Positions 62,110 through 64,000 of a stretch of DNA of 64,000 nucleotides are shown piece after piece; position 1 is the first letter of the stretch; every line of letters starts with the position of its first letter. A model generated the notes under the pieces. It saw only the letters and a program-made list of their open reading frames with translations, was not told the origin of the DNA and did not search any database. The position numbers and the translations under genes are program-made. The stretch covers positions 496,001-560,000 of the forward strand of contig NZ_CP109178.1 in NCBI RefSeq assembly GCF_036248255.1. The letters are read 5' to 3'. Source of the stretch: Streptomyces sp. NBC_01717 (lineage in GTDB: Bacteria; Actinomycetota; Actinomycetes; Streptomycetales; Streptomycetaceae).

Positions 62110-62934
62110 TCAGGGGGTGACGACCACCCGGCTGATCACCGGGAGGTGGTCCGAAGCCGTGGGGTCGGCGTGCAGAACGCGGGTGACCACCGGCTTGACC
62201 TGGTCGGTGGTGTAGATGTCGTCGATCCGCTCGGTCGGGCCCTCGGCCGGATAGGTCATCCCGTCCCCGTGACCGGCCTTGGTCCATGCGTCTGTGTAGC
62301 TGGCCTGCAACGGCTGGGACTCGGGCGCGGACGGGACCGCGTTGAAGTCGCCCACGAGGATCGACGGATCGGTGTCACCTATCAGGTCGACGAGCTGCGG
62401 GGCCTGGTGGAGACGGTCGGTCTGCGAGCTGGCGGCGAAGTGGGTGCAATAGAAGTGCACGGCCTTTCCACGGACATCGAGCGTGGCGTGCAGCAGACCG
62501 CGCTGCTCCTGACCGGGCGACTTGAACAGCCAGGTGTTGTCCCACTCGGTGATCGGGTATCGGGAGAGGATCGCGGTGCCGTACTGGATCCGGTGCCCGC
62601 CGACAGTCGGCGGGTTGTTGTCGATGTTGGCGCCGAACACCACGTGATATCCCAGCATGGCGGCCAGCTCGGCAGGCTGGTCCGCCCAATTGCTGCGTCC
62701 GGAGTAGTGGTTGTCGACCTCCTGCAGCCCGATCACGTCGGCGCCGCTCTCCTTGACGACGTCGGCGATCCGCTGGAGGTCGAGTGCATCATCGGTGCCC
62801 TGGGCGTGGTGGATGTTGAACGTCATCACATCCAGCACACGGGCACCGGTGCGTTCGGCGGCCGAGGCCTGGGCGATCCCCGTGGTGGCGAGCACGGAGA
62901 CGACGGCGAGTGCGGACAAGGTACGACGCAACAT
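62110..62934 (-). CDS. Secreted endonuclease/exonuclease/phosphatase-family protein
   Basis: 274 residues. AGGAGG upstream of the ATG. Signal peptide (MLRRTLSALAVVSVLATTGI then AQASA/AE) for Sec export. EEP fold: VMTFNIHHAQGTDDALDLQR (Asn, Asp), VIGLQEVDNHYSGRSNWADQ (metal Glu), THFAASSQT, ILVGDFNAVPSAPESQ (Asp-Asn) and ASDHLPVISRVVV (catalytic Asp-His). Related to secreted phosphodiesterases and DNases. Neighbour of a secreted PI-PLC. Confidence 0.9.
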   Translation of the reverse strand: MLRRTLSALAVVSVLATTGIAQASAAERTGARVLDVMTFNIHHAQGTDDALDLQRIADVVKESGADVIGLQEVDNHYSGRSNWADQPAELAAMLGYHVVFGANIDNNPPTVGGHRIQYGTAILSRYPITEWDNTWLFKSPGQEQRGLLHATLDVRGKAVHFYCTHFAASSQTDRLHQAPQLVDLIGDTDPSILVGDFNAVPSAPESQPLQASYTDAWTKAGHGDGMTYPAEGPTERIDDIYTTDQVKPVVTRVLHADPTASDHLPVISRVVVTP

Positions 62935-63164
62935 GGTGTGGTCCTCCTGCGACAGGTATCAAAGACGATCACGATCATGATCCGGCCCCTTGGCGGATTC
63001 GTGGCCGGAGGGTGAAGAGCCGCCTCCCTCCCGATGTCGGGCATCGGACGCGCACCGGGGCCGGCCGAGGCCTGACGGTACGCCGGCGCCGTCCGGCGGG
63101 GCGCGCCCGCACGGCCGTGACGTCACCGGGTTCGGCCACCGGCCGATGACTGCGGGCCACCTCC
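62935..63164. promoter_or_regulatory. Divergent region between two secreted-enzyme genes
   Basis: Holds the leader of the minus-strand EEP gene. A short GATCACGATCATGATC stretch at 62969-62984 is AT-richer and symmetric, a possible promoter or operator. Confidence 0.35.
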
Positions 63165-63204
63165 GCGCGACATTCCCGACTCCTCAGAGCGGGGAATGTC
63201 GCGC
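63165..63204. terminator. 13-bp hairpin between the EEP and PI-PLC genes
   Basis: GCGCGACATTCCC pairs perfectly with GGGAATGTCGCGC; 14-base loop. It lies between two divergent genes, so it is more likely a regulatory or attenuating structure than a terminator. Confidence 0.5.
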
Positions 63205-63407
63205 GTGCGAGCAGGTCCGCACGGAGCGGTCACGATTGGGCGGGCCGACCTGAGAATGACCCCCGTTTCTGCCGACGGCACCCGCACGTGCACGACGGCC
63301 GCCGCTCACAACACGTCCTCGGAACACCGGTGTTGTTGGGGAGGCATTCCCTGTCAGGTTGGTCGGTCTTCGTTTGATGACCATGAGCACCGGCGAGGGT
63401 GTGGGTC

Positions 63408-64000
63408 ATGCGTATACGTCAACTTGCACTCATCGGCGCGGCAGTTGTCCTCAGCCTTGGCACGCTCGCTTCGGGCGCGGACGCCAGCGACCACGCCCCG
63501 GTCCGGATGAACCAGATCCAATTGCTGGGCACGCACAACAGCTACCACCGCGAAGTATCCTTCGCAGAGAAGAAGATTCAGGGCGAATCCGACCCCGACA
63601 ATCTGTGGTACTCGCACGCGTCGCTGCCGGTGCAGCTCGACCAGCAGCCGGTGCGCCAGCTCGAACTCGACGTGATGCCCGACAGCGACCAGGGTGGGCT
63701 CTACACCAACCCGCTGATCCGCCGGCAGGCCGGGCTCCCTCCGCTCGACGACCCCGACCTCGCGGGACCCGGCCTCAAAGTCATGCACTGGGCGGACCAC
63801 GACTACAACACGACGTGCTCGACGCTGGTGAAGTGCCTGCGACAGGTGAAGACCTGGTCGGACGCGAATCCGAGGCATGTGCCGATCCCGATCCTGCTCG
63901 AGCTCAAGGCGACGGACCCGAAGATGGAGCAGCTCGGAGGCCCGAAAAGCCCGCCTTGGGATGCTAAGCAGTTCGACCGGCTCGACACCGAGATCCGCTC
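63408..64000 (+). CDS. Secreted Ca2+-dependent PI-PLC, runs off the window
   Basis: The frame is open to the last base, so the 3' part is outside. Starts MRIRQLALIGAAVVLSLGTL then ASGADAS, a Sec signal peptide. The mature part begins VRMNQIQLLGTHNSYHREVS, where GTHNSYH carries the catalytic His of bacterial phosphatidylinositol-specific phospholipase C, followed by LPVQLDQQPVRQLELDVMPD (second catalytic region) and VMHWADHDYNTTCSTLVKCL. Matches the PI-PLC_C1 group, which cleaves PI in a calcium-dependent way. Start ATG 63408 follows a GAGGGTG stretch. Confidence 0.85.
   Translation, partial: MRIRQLALIGAAVVLSLGTLASGADASDHAPVRMNQIQLLGTHNSYHREVSFAEKKIQGESDPDNLWYSHASLPVQLDQQPVRQLELDVMPDSDQGGLYTNPLIRRQAGLPPLDDPDLAGPGLKVMHWADHDYNTTCSTLVKCLRQVKTWSDANPRHVPIPILLELKATDPKMEQLGGPKSPPWDAKQFDRLDTEIR

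Overview
The window is about 64 kb of GC-rich actinobacterial DNA. The families present (DUF5994, DUF6343, SPW-repeat, DUF6879 next to an XRE/DUF5753 regulator, a SigB-type sigma factor, SpoIIE-type phosphatases, actinobacterial IS481/IS5/IS110/IS30/IS256 elements) point to Streptomyces or a close relative. The dense mix of intact genes, truncated genes and transposase scraps suggests a chromosome arm, plasmid or other accessory region rather than the core. I saw no rRNA, tRNA or CRISPR array.

Layout. 1-3 kb is gene debris: an aminoglycoside-phosphotransferase piece, a frameshifted membrane protein and a broken zinc alcohol dehydrogenase. 3-14 kb is a stress-related block: a Ppx/GppA phosphatase, a SigB-family sigma factor, a cold-shock protein, a DUF2231-Rieske fusion, Dps, DUF6343 and SPW membrane proteins, and a SpoIIE-type sensor that lost its phosphatase domain. 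14-15 kb holds a 5'-truncated IS481. 15.4-18.5 kb is a tightly packed minus-strand operon of seven small genes built around an XRE/DUF5753 regulator and a DUF6879 protein. 18.7-20.2 kb is a lone truncated phage capsid gene. 20.7-23 kb has two divergent DUF5994 genes and small genes. 23.7-27.8 kb has a second truncated SpoIIE-type sensor, hypothetical genes, an HNH nuclease and a zinc-finger protein.

28-36 kb carries an IPT/TIG-DUF3494 (ice-binding-like) gene, an IS110 piece, a lipoprotein, and a plus-strand cluster of glycosyltransferase, left-handed beta-helix protein, class II aldolase and a MurA-type enolpyruvyl transferase. The first three are frameshifted and the cluster is cut at its 5' end. 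36.2-41.5 kb is a nest of mobile DNA: IS30, ExeA-like ATPase, IS5 and IS481 pieces, and a Tn3-type resolvase split by a 1,871-bp unit that carries both an IS5 transposase and a GNAT acetyltransferase. 41.4-49.2 kb is metabolic and regulatory: a tandem hydrolase with a divergent MerR regulator, NAD-formate dehydrogenase with a LysR regulator, a frameshifted GMC oxidoreductase and DUF1062. 49.5-53.9 kb has a 167-bp MITE-like element, a pentapeptide-repeat membrane protein, an intact IS and an IS256 piece. 54-64 kb is mostly intact: AhpD-like protein, a glucarate uptake and catabolism operon (MFS transporter, glucarate dehydratase, 5-dehydro-4-deoxyglucarate dehydratase) with a divergent IclR regulator, a nitronate monooxygenase, a frameshifted phosphotransferase, a secreted EEP-family phosphatase/nuclease and the start of a secreted PI-PLC.

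At least a dozen otherwise well conserved genes carry a single reading-frame break. This could be decay in an accessory region or residual indel errors in the assembly, and the sequence alone cannot separate the two.
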